From the NCBI GenBank assembly GCA_903871865.1, contig CAIQIL010000487.1:1-7656 (forward strand): a stretch of 7,656 nt of DNA, given 5' to 3'. The notes under the pieces were generated by a model. The model was given only the letters and a program-made list of their open reading frames with translations, had not been told where the DNA came from and made no database searches. The stretch comes from an uncultured Burkholderiales bacterium. GTDB taxonomy: Bacteria; Pseudomonadota; Gammaproteobacteria; Burkholderiales; Burkholderiaceae_C. The first letter of the stretch is position 1; every line of letters starts with the position of its first letter. This document shows, in pieces, positions 1 to 5,781 of this stretch. The translations under genes were made by a program, and so were the position numbers.

Positions 1-569
1 ACTGGGACATCGGCGTGGGCGCAGGCTTTTACCTCGATGCGACGGAGGCGCCCTGGTCGGCGCACTGGCAGATGGAGCGCTACATCACCGAGGAACTGCA
101 CGCACTCGTCGGCCAGCACCTGCCGGTGGACACGGCGCGCGCGGGCATCTTCGGGCACTCGATGGGCGGGCACGGTGCGCTGACGCTGGCGCTGCGCCAT
201 CCGGGGCAGTACCGGACGGTGTCGGCGTTTGCACCGATCGCCAACCCGGTGAACTGCCCGTGGGGGCAGAAGGCGTTCAGCGGCTACTTGGGGCTGTCAC
301 GGCACACCTGGAGTGAGCACGATGCAACCGAGTTGATGTCGCAGTACCCGATGCCACCGTACCCGCAGGGCATCCTGGTCGACCAGGGTCTGGCGGACAA
401 GTTCTTGCCGAACCAGTTGCACCCCGAGGCTTTCGAGGCGGCATGCGCGGCCCTGGGCCAGCCGCTGACGCTGCGCCGGCACGCGGGGTATGACCACGGC
501 TACTACTTCGTGCAGAGCTTTGTGGGGGAGCACCTGGCGCACCATGCGGTGGGGTTGGCTTTGGCTTGA
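1..569 (+). CDS. fghA: S-formylglutathione hydrolase, C-terminal part (5' end outside window)
   Basis: This serine esterase hydrolyses S-formylglutathione to formate and glutathione, the last step of glutathione-dependent formaldehyde detoxification in the cytoplasm. The reading frame is open from base 3 (WDIGVGAGFY...), so the gene enters from the left and the GTG at 15 is not its start. About 188 residues are present; the family is usually about 280. The alpha/beta-hydrolase nucleophile elbow GHSMGGHGA is clear, with Ser at codon 159-161. The expected catalytic Asp lies in DQGLADKFL (codon 396-398) and the His in GYDHGYYF (codon 495-497). Motif order and wording match the FrmB/esterase D family closely. 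The usual partner, a glutathione-dependent formaldehyde dehydrogenase, may lie upstream but cannot be seen. The family call is very sure; the symbol follows common usage. Confidence 0.95.
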   Translation, partial: WDIGVGAGFYLDATEAPWSAHWQMERYITEELHALVGQHLPVDTARAGIFGHSMGGHGALTLALRHPGQYRTVSAFAPIANPVNCPWGQKAFSGYLGLSRHTWSEHDATELMSQYPMPPYPQGILVDQGLADKFLPNQLHPEAFEAACAALGQPLTLRRHAGYDHGYYFVQSFVGEHLAHHAVGLALA

Positions 570-865
570 GCGCTTGGGCGATTGAGCGTTCGGCCCCCCC
601 CTCCCCCCCAACCTCCGCGATGGGCATCAGTCTGCCGCTGTCGGTCTGAGTGCTGGGTTGGGTGGCTGCTTCGCAGCGGGTGCCGTCGCCCGGGGCCGAA
701 CGTCGTACTAACGGCTCCGGCCAGTTCTTGTTGTTCGGATGCGCAGAGCGGGCGCCAGCACGGTGCCCAAAGCCGAGTTTCGAGGATTGCAGCACGGACG
801 GCACTGCAGCGCGTGCGGACGGGGCAGGCAAACTGCGCATCAACATCAAGAAGGGACGGTCTCAG
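570..865. other. Non-coding gap between the hydrolase and lipoprotein genes, with C-tracts
   Basis: I see no convincing gene in these 296 bases. The open frames through it give low-complexity, arginine- or proline-rich translations with no family resemblance. Two runs of C (C8 at 594-601 and C7 at 603-609, separated by one T) lie just after the hydrolase gene. From about 690 onward the base composition is less GC-rich and resembles the lipoprotein gene that follows. I found no strong rho-independent terminator and no clear sigma-70 promoter. The frame of the lipoprotein gene stays open back to about 650, but the lipoprotein signal fixes the real start at 866. Confidence 0.5.
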
Positions 866-1369
866 ATGAAGAAGATGTGGATCGCGGTCGCGCTGGCTCT
901 GCTTGCAGGATGCGCCAAGAAAGCGCCAGAGCCAGTTGTGAACCTCAGTGGTTTTGAACTGGGTGGCAACGCTGAGCAGGTGATGCAAACGGCGCCCGAT
1001 TGGAAAAGCATCACCATCGGCGGCGTCCCTTCCTACTACGTTCATTTGGGCCCATCGGCGGAATTTGGAACCGACAACAGACTTCGGTCGCTCATGTTCT
1101 TGTTCAAATCAACGAGCTTCAGCCAAGTGGTTGGAAATGTTTCGAGCAGGTACCCAGGCCTCGCCTGCAAGGACAGCAGAGGGTCGCATCCGAATGGCAG
1201 CGCCAGCTTCGACCAAACCGTGTGCTCGATGAGGGTCCAAGGCGGCGAACTGGTCATCCAGCGTGTCTATGGTGCCGTTGTGACGTCCGTCTTGACGCTG
1301 AAAAGCGATGCCGTCATCGCCGAAGAGAAGGAAGGTGCGGCCAAGAGCTTGCAGGAGAAACAGAAATGA
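866..1369 (+). CDS. Small putative outer-membrane lipoprotein of unknown function
   Basis: The product is 167 residues. The N-terminus MKKMWIAVALALLAGCAKK is a type II (lipoprotein) signal peptide: Lys residues at 2-3, a hydrophobic core, and the lipobox LAGC with Cys16 as the lipidated residue. Residue +2 is Ala, not Asp, which by the usual Lol rule points to the outer membrane. I chose ATG 866 because it puts this signal at the N-terminus; a weak ribosome-binding sequence AAGGGA lies at 851-856. The mature part has two Cys residues (in LACKDS and TVCSM) that could form a disulphide in the periplasm. The tail is charged and Lys/Glu-rich (EEKEGAAKSLQEKQK), possibly a short helix. I do not recognise the family. 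Codon use is less GC-biased than in the neighbouring genes, which hints at transfer. Confidence 0.8.
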   Translation: MKKMWIAVALALLAGCAKKAPEPVVNLSGFELGGNAEQVMQTAPDWKSITIGGVPSYYVHLGPSAEFGTDNRLRSLMFLFKSTSFSQVVGNVSSRYPGLACKDSRGSHPNGSASFDQTVCSMRVQGGELVIQRVYGAVVTSVLTLKSDAVIAEEKEGAAKSLQEKQK

Positions 1370-1716
1370 AGACGCGCCCGGGTGGACGCATGTGTCATTC
1401 AGGTGCTCGGCTGGTCTGCAGGTGAGTTCCAACGCGAAGTAGCACCGCTGTTTCGCCTTCCAAGTTGACGGTGATTTGGTGCGACCTGTTGGTGCCGACA
1501 TCAATCGGCCGAGTTGTACGTGGCCACATCCATTGCGGCACTGGTTGCGAAAGGTGCGCCCGCTTTCTGCCTGGACCCGTGGTTCGACCGAGGTCTGCCA
1601 TGGGTCGGAAGCTGCCAGACGTGATGCCCGCAGTGAACGGCCGCTCACAGACCTCAGAGTGACGCCACCCCCACGCCCCGTGACGCCCTAGACTTGAGAG
1701 CGCTCAAGGAGGCCAT
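1370..1716. other. Non-coding gap, possibly a decayed repeat or gene remnant
   Basis: These 347 bases carry no gene I can support. Several short open frames on both strands give unrelated translations without motifs. The stretch to about 1660 shares the lower GC of the preceding lipoprotein gene. Its style (fragments around CCGCTTTCTGCC at 1559-1570, and the CAGTGAACGGCCGCTC region near 1630) reminds me of degenerate intergenic repeats in Burkholderiales genomes, but I cannot verify that here. The last 30 bases return to high GC and contain the ribosome-binding site of the next gene. Confidence 0.4.
1706..1712 (+). promoter_or_regulatory. Strong Shine-Dalgarno AAGGAGG fixing a GTG start
   Basis: AAGGAGG ends four bases before GTG 1717, which starts the DUF393 gene. 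An ATG at 1715-1717 lies nearer the site but is followed at once by TGA (ATGTGA), so it cannot start a protein. The GTG shares its first base with the G of that ATG. Confidence 0.8.
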
Positions 1717-2112
1717 GTGAACGACGCTGCCAAGCCCGAGGTGCTGACGGTCTTGTACGACGGGGGATGCCCGCTGTGCAGGCGCGAGATCGCGCACGTG
1801 CAGGGGCTGGCCGCGCAGCGCCCCGACAGTGCTTTGTGCTTCATCGATGTCAGTGCGGCCCACAGCGGGGTCCCCGCGCCCGAACGGGCCGCCCTGTTGG
1901 CGCGCTTCCATGTGCAGCGCCCCGACGGCTCCCGGCTGGACGGCGCCGCGGCCTTCGTCGCCATGTGGGCCCGCCTGCCCGGGTGGCGCTGGCTGGCACG
2001 CCTGGCCCACCTGCCCGGTGTCCTGCCCGCGCTGGAGTGGGCCTACAGCGGCTTCCTGCGCGTGCGCCCACGCTTGCAGGCGCTGGCCCGCCAGGCGGAG
2101 CGCGCCGCATGA
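1717..2112 (+). CDS. DCC-family (DUF393) thiol-disulphide oxidoreductase-like protein
   Basis: This 131-residue protein carries the hallmark DxxCxxC motif of the DUF393/DCC family near the N-terminus (YDGGCPLC: Asp15, Cys18, Cys21), preceded by a short beta-strand-like segment LTVLYD. The family resembles thioredoxin/glutaredoxin folds and is presumed to act in thiol redox chemistry, but substrates are mostly unknown. The length is typical. The family's usual later segment is also recognisable (DGSRLDGAAAFVAMWARLPGWRWLARL, residues 69-95). The start is GTG 1717, supported by AAGGAGG at 1706-1712. Its TGA overlaps the ATG of the next gene (ATGA at 2109-2112), so translational coupling with the membrane protein is likely. 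No signal peptide is seen; the C-terminal part is amphipathic and Arg-rich. Confidence 0.9.
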   Translation: MNDAAKPEVLTVLYDGGCPLCRREIAHVQGLAAQRPDSALCFIDVSAAHSGVPAPERAALLARFHVQRPDGSRLDGAAAFVAMWARLPGWRWLARLAHLPGVLPALEWAYSGFLRVRPRLQALARQAERAA

Positions 2113-2501
2113 TGGCGATGGTCAGCCTGTGGTGCGTGGCGCTGCTGTTTGGCGGCATGGTGCTGTACGCCTTCGGCCTCGCGCCCTTCCTGTTTGCTGC
2201 CCTGCCCATGCCCCAGGCCCGCAGCGCCTTGCGCGTGGCCTTCCCGCACTTCTACCTCTTCGTGCTCGGCACTTCGGCTGTCGCGGCTGGGCTGCTGTGG
2301 CCGCGCGATGGGGTGTCTGCGCTGGCGCTGGCCGCCATCGCCGTGTCCACGGTGCCGACGCGGCAGGTGCTGATGCCCGCCATCAACGCGGCCACCGACG
2401 CAGGCGCCACCCGGCGCTTCAAGCTGTTGCACACGCTGTCGGTGCTGGTGACGCTGGCGCACATCGGGCTGGCCGGCTGGGTGTTGGCGCGCTTCACCTG
2501 A
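2109..2501 (+). CDS. DUF4149-like small integral membrane protein
   Basis: The 130-residue product is very hydrophobic, with about four membrane segments (near residues 4-31, 44-64, 67-82 and 105-127). The pattern GGMVLYAFGLAPFLFAALP, then a tyrosine/phenylalanine-rich second helix (FPHFYLFVLG), a polar loop with PTRQVLMPAINAATDAG, and FKLLHTLSVLVTLAHI in the last helix fits the DUF4149 (TMEM205-like) family. Its function in bacteria is not established. ATG 2109 overlaps the stop of the DUF393 gene by four bases, so the two are almost surely co-translated. A second ATG follows at once (ATGATG), so the start could be one codon later. The conserved Pro, Asn and Arg residues in the loop are what separate this from an arbitrary hydrophobic frame. 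Confidence 0.85.
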   Translation: MMAMVSLWCVALLFGGMVLYAFGLAPFLFAALPMPQARSALRVAFPHFYLFVLGTSAVAAGLLWPRDGVSALALAAIAVSTVPTRQVLMPAINAATDAGATRRFKLLHTLSVLVTLAHIGLAGWVLARFT

Positions 2502-2512
2502 AGCCCCGTTCC

Positions 2513-2773
2513 ATGCCCCCACAACCGATGGCCACTGACGAGGTGCCCGACCCCGCCCCCGCTGCGGACGTGAGCGAGGACGCCGCGCTCATCGGCGAGA
2601 TCATCCAGATGGCCCTGAGCGACCACGTGGGCTTCGCCGAGATCCGCGCCGTGCACGGCCTGGGGCCGGACCAGGTCAAGGCGCTGATGCGCTCGCAACT
2701 GTCGCCGGGCAGCTACCGCTGCTGGCGTCGGCGTGTGCGGCGTTTCGCCGATCGGCGCGCCAGCTACAAGTGA
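2513..2773 (+). CDS. DUF2805/TIGR03643 family small protein
   Basis: The product has 86 residues. After a Pro/Ala/Asp-rich leader (about residues 1-22) comes the conserved core: IGEIIQMALSDHVGFAEI, then HGLGPDQVKALMRSQLSPGSYRCWRRRVR. This is the pattern of the DUF2805/TIGR03643 family, small helical, basic-ended proteins of unknown function. The layout looks like a helix-turn-helix (helix, HGLGPDQV turn, helix), and the Arg-rich end would suit nucleic-acid binding, but that is inference. The gene follows the DUF4149 gene by 11 bases and is probably the third gene of the operon. ATG 2513 is used here; ATG 2528 (MATDEV) is an equally possible start and loses only leader residues. The stop overlaps the end of the convergent esterase gene by 10 bases. 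Confidence 0.88.
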   Translation: MPPQPMATDEVPDPAPAADVSEDAALIGEIIQMALSDHVGFAEIRAVHGLGPDQVKALMRSQLSPGSYRCWRRRVRRFADRRASYK

Positions 2774-3795
2774 GCGCCTGCGCCAGCCTTGTCCCGAAAC
2801 TGTCTGGCCGCGAACGCCCAGACCATGCGGGAGGCGTCTGGCCCCTGGCTGTCGCTGAAAGGCTGTCCGGCCGCACCACCACTCCAGGCGTGGCCAAGCC
2901 GTTCGACCTCGACCAGGGTGGCGACCCTGCCTCCCTGGCGCTGGAAGTCGGTCACCGCCATGGGGTGGCGCTTGCCGCGCTGCACGTGGCGTGTCTGCCC
3001 CGCCTGCGCGCCGGCCGCGTCCGCCCAGATCCGCACCGCCGCACGCCCGTTGCCGACCGACACGATGGGGTCGGCTTCGCCATGGATCACCAACAGCGGT
3101 GGCCACGCAGCCGCCGATGCCCGCGTGGTGGCGGCCAAAGGCCGGGTGGCGCGCCGGCCGTGCATGGCGCCGAGCGCCGACATGCTGGAATGCGCCGTGC
3201 CAGGCGGGATGCCCGAGGGCATGACCACGGCCTTGACACGCTCGGGGTGGTGTGTGACCAGCAGCGCCGCCATGCTGGCCCCGGCGGACAGGCCCGCCAC
3301 AGCGATGCGGGCAGCATCGACCGGGTGCATCAGGCAGACTTGGTCGATGGCTTTCATGATCAAGGCCACCTCGGCCACGGCCCGGCCACCGTCGGTGTCG
3401 AACCAGTTCCAGCAGCCTTGGACATTGGCCAGGCGGTCCTGCTCGGGGTAGAGCACGAAGAAGCGCTCCCGTGACGCGACGCGGTTCATGCGCGTGCTGG
3501 TGGCAAAGCTCCTGGCGTCCTGCCCGCAGCCGTGCAGCATCACCAGCAAAGGCAGTCGCTCGCCGCGCTGCATGTCGGGCGGGCGGTAGAGCCGAAAACG
3601 GCGCCCCCCTTGGAGGCCGAAGGCTGCGCCGGCGATCCAGTCGCCATCGCCGGGGGGTGGCCGCAGCCGGTCCACCGATGGCTGGATGGCCCGCCGCACC
3701 ACGCGTTGGCCAAGCTTCGCGCTGCGCCGGGTGAGGGTGGCCATGCTGCGCCTGAATGCCTTGGCCCACAGCGCGGTGTGCGTGCGTTTCTTCAT
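2764..3795 (-). CDS. PHB depolymerase-family esterase (alpha/beta hydrolase)
   Basis: The product is 343 residues from ATG 3795. It is an alpha/beta-hydrolase of the polyhydroxybutyrate depolymerase/LpqC esterase family, acting on polyester or small ester substrates. Visible motifs are the oxyanion-hole segment LHGCGQD (residues 88-92 for HGCGQ), the lipase box GLSAGAS with Ser170, the acid in HGEADPIVS (Asp242), and the base in LGHAWSGG (His302). The W-N-W-F segment (VQGCWNWFD) is also typical. The N-terminus (MKKRTHTALWAKAFRRS...) is basic without a clear signal peptide, as in related Burkholderiales proteins thought to act inside the cell. ATGs at 3813 and 3804 are alternative starts; none has a clear ribosome-binding site, and I prefer 3795 because KKRTHTALW resembles family N-termini. 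No PHB-synthesis gene is nearby, so the substrate is uncertain. Confidence 0.9.
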   Translation of the reverse strand: MKKRTHTALWAKAFRRSMATLTRRSAKLGQRVVRRAIQPSVDRLRPPPGDGDWIAGAAFGLQGGRRFRLYRPPDMQRGERLPLLVMLHGCGQDARSFATSTRMNRVASRERFFVLYPEQDRLANVQGCWNWFDTDGGRAVAEVALIMKAIDQVCLMHPVDAARIAVAGLSAGASMAALLVTHHPERVKAVVMPSGIPPGTAHSSMSALGAMHGRRATRPLAATTRASAAAWPPLLVIHGEADPIVSVGNGRAAVRIWADAAGAQAGQTRHVQRGKRHPMAVTDFQRQGGRVATLVEVERLGHAWSGGAAGQPFSDSQGPDASRMVWAFAARQFRDKAGAGAHL

Positions 3796-3962
3796 CCCAG
3801 CCATGGTGGCCATTCATGGGCGCGCATTCGGTGCGCTGGCGCACGGTGAGGACAGGCTTCTAGCCGATGGCGGGCCCACCACACTTCGGCCCTCGCCGAA
3901 GCATCCAGCAAGGCACCTGCCACACAGTCGTGCCCGAGTTCAACCAACGTCGTGCACACACC
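3796..3962. promoter_or_regulatory. Divergent upstream region of the esterase and NIPSNAP/ArsR operon
   Basis: These 167 bases separate two divergently read units and must hold the promoter of at least the + strand operon. I could not pick convincing -35/-10 boxes for either direction. The only clear structure is the inverted repeat at 3884-3901. Confidence 0.5.
3884..3901. repeat. Perfect inverted repeat, candidate operator
   Basis: CTTCGGC (3884-3890) and GCCGAAG (3895-3901) are exact reverse complements separated by four bases (CCTC). The element lies 61 bases before the NIPSNAP start, in the region where the operon's promoter should be. The second gene of that operon is an ArsR-type regulator; such proteins bind inverted repeats at their own promoters, so this is a candidate operator. 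It could instead be an RNA hairpin in a 5' leader. No T-run follows, so it is not a standard terminator. Confidence 0.45.
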
Positions 3963-4367
3963 ATGGCTGTCACCTGCTTCATCCGCTATCAGATCGACCC
4001 CTTTCAACGCGATGCCTTCCAGCGCTACGCCGAAGCATGGGGGCGCATCATCCCGCGCTGCGGCGGCAACCTCCTGGGCTACTTCCTGCCGCACGAAGGC
4101 AGCAACGATGTCGCATGGGGGCTGGTCGGCTTCGACGATCTGGCGGCCTACGAACGCTACCGCACCGTGCTGAAGCGCGATGCCGAGGGGCGCAGCAACT
4201 TCGAGCTGGCACAGTCCCAGCGCTTCATCCTTCGCGAGGAGCGCACGTGGCTGGAGGACGTCCCCGGGACGCGCAACGTGGCGCGGCAGGTGGCGACGGT
4301 GGTGCGCGACCATGGCTTGCCTGAGCGCGAACAGGCGCCGTCGGACGCGCGAAGCGCGCTAACCTGA
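3963..4367 (+). CDS. NIPSNAP family protein
   Basis: The product is 134 residues from ATG 3963. The N-terminal half is a recognisable NIPSNAP domain: [23 protein letters not shown], then [46 protein letters not shown] proteins have a dimeric ferredoxin-like alpha/beta-barrel fold. In bacteria they are mostly uncharacterised small cytoplasmic proteins, some suspected of acting on or binding small organic molecules. The frame stays open upstream to 3867, but family alignment starts at MAVTCF, so I chose 3963; no strong ribosome-binding site is visible there. The tail after about residue 100 ([16 protein letters not shown]...) is longer than the minimal domain. The ArsR-type gene begins five bases after the stop, so both are likely one transcript and the regulator probably controls this gene. 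Confidence 0.9.
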   Translation: MAVTCFIRYQIDPFQRDAFQRYAEAWGRIIPRCGGNLLGYFLPHEGSNDVAWGLVGFDDLAAYERYRTVLKRDAEGRSNFELAQSQRFILREERTWLEDVPGTRNVARQVATVVRDHGLPEREQAPSDARSALT

Positions 4368-4372
4368 CCGCC

Positions 4373-5062
4373 ATGAACACGCCCCATGAACCCCGACTGG
4401 CCCGTGTGGCGGCCCTCGTGGCCGACCCGGCCCGGTCTCGCATGTTGGCCTACCTGCTGTCCGGTGAGTGCGCCAGCGCCAGCGAACTGGCGAAGGCGGC
4501 GTCCGTGACGCCGGCCACGGCCAGCGGGCACCTGGGCAAGCTGCTGGATGCACGGTTCGTGGTCTGTGAGCCCCGGGGGCGCCACAGGTACTACCGACTG
4601 GCCGATGCCGATGTGGCGCATGCCCTGGAGGCCTTGGCCCTGGTCGCCGAACGCGATGGCCACGACCGCGCGTGGGCGCACCCGGAGCGGGTTCGCTTGC
4701 GCCTGGCGCGGTGCTGCTACGGGCACCTGGCGGGGCAGTTGGGGGTGTCGTTGTTTGATGCACTTCAGCGCGGAGAACGCCTGCGACCGACACCCAGCGG
4801 CTTTGAGCTGACCACCTCGGGCCAGGCGTGGCTCCAGGGGTGGGGGATGCCACCGAGTTTGCCAAACGGCCGACGCCGCTTTGCCTACCGCTGCCTGGAC
4901 TGGTCGGAGCGTCGCGATCACCTCGCGGGCCAACTCGCCGACGATCTGTACCAGCACTTCACGGCCATGGGCTGGCTGCGTCGCACGGCCAGCCGCGCGG
5001 TGGACATCACCGTGAGCGGCCAACGGGAGCTGCTGCCGCGCTTGCACGCCGCCGAGGCTTGA
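4373..5062 (+). CDS. ArsR-type winged-helix transcriptional regulator with C-terminal domain
   Basis: The product is 229 residues, about twice the length of a minimal ArsR/SmtB protein. Residues about 8-80 form the winged helix: LVADPARSRMLAYLL (helix), SASELAKAASVTPATASGHLGKLLDA (helix-turn-helix with recognition helix), then FVVCEPRGRHRYYRLAD (beta wing). The C-terminal part (about 95-229) has ARCCYGHLAGQLGV, and later RRFAYRCLDWSERRDHLAGQLADDLYQHF, a pattern I associate with a long ArsR subgroup. Cysteines in CCYGH and YRCLDW might sense a ligand, metal or redox state, but no classical ArsR metal site (such as CVC in the recognition helix) is present. It probably represses its own operon with the NIPSNAP gene, via the inverted repeat at 3884-3901. 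Confidence 0.9.
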   Translation: MNTPHEPRLARVAALVADPARSRMLAYLLSGECASASELAKAASVTPATASGHLGKLLDARFVVCEPRGRHRYYRLADADVAHALEALALVAERDGHDRAWAHPERVRLRLARCCYGHLAGQLGVSLFDALQRGERLRPTPSGFELTTSGQAWLQGWGMPPSLPNGRRRFAYRCLDWSERRDHLAGQLADDLYQHFTAMGWLRRTASRAVDITVSGQRELLPRLHAAEA

Positions 5063-5466
5063 GGTCTCGCGCCTGCCCAAGGGCGACCGCTTCACAAGCC
5101 ATCCCCACCGGCCCACCGCCCGTCCTGACCCACGCGCCACCCACGCAGCTCGGCGCGCAAGCCAAACAGTGGCGCGCGCAAGCCGCTGAGCTTTGCGCGC
5201 AAGTCATTTCGGGCCAAGCGCCGAGTTCCCCCACTTTGTGCGCAAGCCATTCCGTGTCGTGCGCAAGGCTGTTTCGGTTGCGCGCAAAGCCATTTGTGTT
5301 GCGCGCAAGGTTCCAAGCCTTGCGCACCCCCGTCAGAGCTTCGCGCGCAAAGCGTTTGAGCCTTGCGGACCGAGCTTGTCGCTTTGCGCGCAAGCCAAAA
5401 AGTGTTGCGCGCAAAGCTCAGCGGCTTGCGCCCCGAGCTGACATAGCGGCGCCCGGCCACATCTGC
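5063..5466. other. Convergent intergenic region dominated by a 21-bp repeat array
   Basis: These 404 bases lie between the 3' ends of the ArsR-type gene (+) and the toxin gene (-). Bases 5063-5147 show nothing I can name. Bases 5148-5440 are the repeat array described separately. Open frames cross the region on both strands in several registers, but none has a good start and ribosome-binding site. Confidence 0.6.
5148..5440. repeat. Degenerate tandem array, period about 21 bp, core TTGCGCGCAA
   Basis: The hexamer GCGCAA occurs exactly at 5155, 5176, 5197, 5240, 5261, 5282, 5303, 5345, 5388 and 5409. The missing steps are filled by degraded copies near 5218 (GCGCCG), 5322 (GCGCAC), 5365 (GCGGAC) and 5428 (GCGCCC), giving about 14 units. 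The mean step from 5155 to 5409 is 254/12, about 21.2 bases. The full core is the perfect palindrome TTGCGCGCAA at 5193-5202, 5278-5287, 5299-5308, 5384-5393 and 5405-5414, usually followed by AGCC or AAGC and a T-rich or GTG-containing spacer. Twenty-one bases equals two DNA turns and seven codons. Units are not separated by unique spacers of CRISPR size, so this is not a CRISPR array. Confidence 0.85.
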
Positions 5467-5781
5467 TCAGTGGTAGTCCTCTTCCCGCTGGTGCCTGATC
5501 GCCAGCACGAGCACGCTGGCAGGGCCGGAGATCTCGCACAGCGCCACATGGCCGCTGGCGCCGAACGGGATGATGAGTTCGCGCCGCGTGGGGCTGTGGC
5601 CCGCCTTGCGGAAGCTGTAGGGCGTTCTGGCCAGTTGGTGGCGCACCGCCGACTGGATGGCCGCGATGGCGGCGTCGGCTTGCGCCAAGTCATCCAGCGT
5701 GGTGGCCTGGTCCAGCAGGAAGTCGAACAGCCGGGCCAGGTCCTCGTCGGCCTCGGGGCTGAAGCGGACCGCGAAGCTCAT
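5467..5781 (-). CDS. RelE/ParE-family toxin
   Basis: The product is 104 residues, typical for the ParE/RelE superfamily. It begins MSFAVRFSPEADEDLARLFDFLLD, the usual first strand and long first helix of ParE toxins. It ends with the conserved beta-sheet half (RRELIIPFGASGHVALCEISGPASVLVLAIRHQREEDYH), where VLAIRHQREEDY is the classic ParE-like final strand and tail. ParE proteins poison DNA gyrase and RelE proteins cleave mRNA at ribosomes; the sequence resembles the ParE side more, but the target cannot be set from sequence alone. ATG 5781 overlaps the antitoxin stop (ATGA, 5778-5781), the normal coupling for such pairs. The repeat array begins 27 bases beyond its stop. Confidence 0.92.
   Translation of the reverse strand: MSFAVRFSPEADEDLARLFDFLLDQATTLDDLAQADAAIAAIQSAVRHQLARTPYSFRKAGHSPTRRELIIPFGASGHVALCEISGPASVLVLAIRHQREEDYH

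Noticed and set aside
570..865. Integron attC site or gene cassette around the lipoprotein gene
   Set aside because: I looked for the conserved core sites (RYYYAAC and GTTRRRY) in the flanks; the nearest match (TACTAAC near 706) does not fit and has no partner.
650..865. N-terminal extension of the lipoprotein frame
   Set aside because: It would bury the lipoprotein signal peptide inside the protein; the lipobox near residue 16 from ATG 866 is decisive.
2252..3844. A 530-residue open frame on the minus strand overlapping the esterase
   Set aside because: It is out of frame with the clear esterase motifs, is rich in Arg, Pro, Gly and His without domains, and also runs over two confident + strand genes. 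It is a GC-driven shadow.
5148..5440. CRISPR array
   Set aside because: Units are contiguous at about 21 bases with degenerate sequence throughout. There are no unique 30-40 base spacers and no cas genes.
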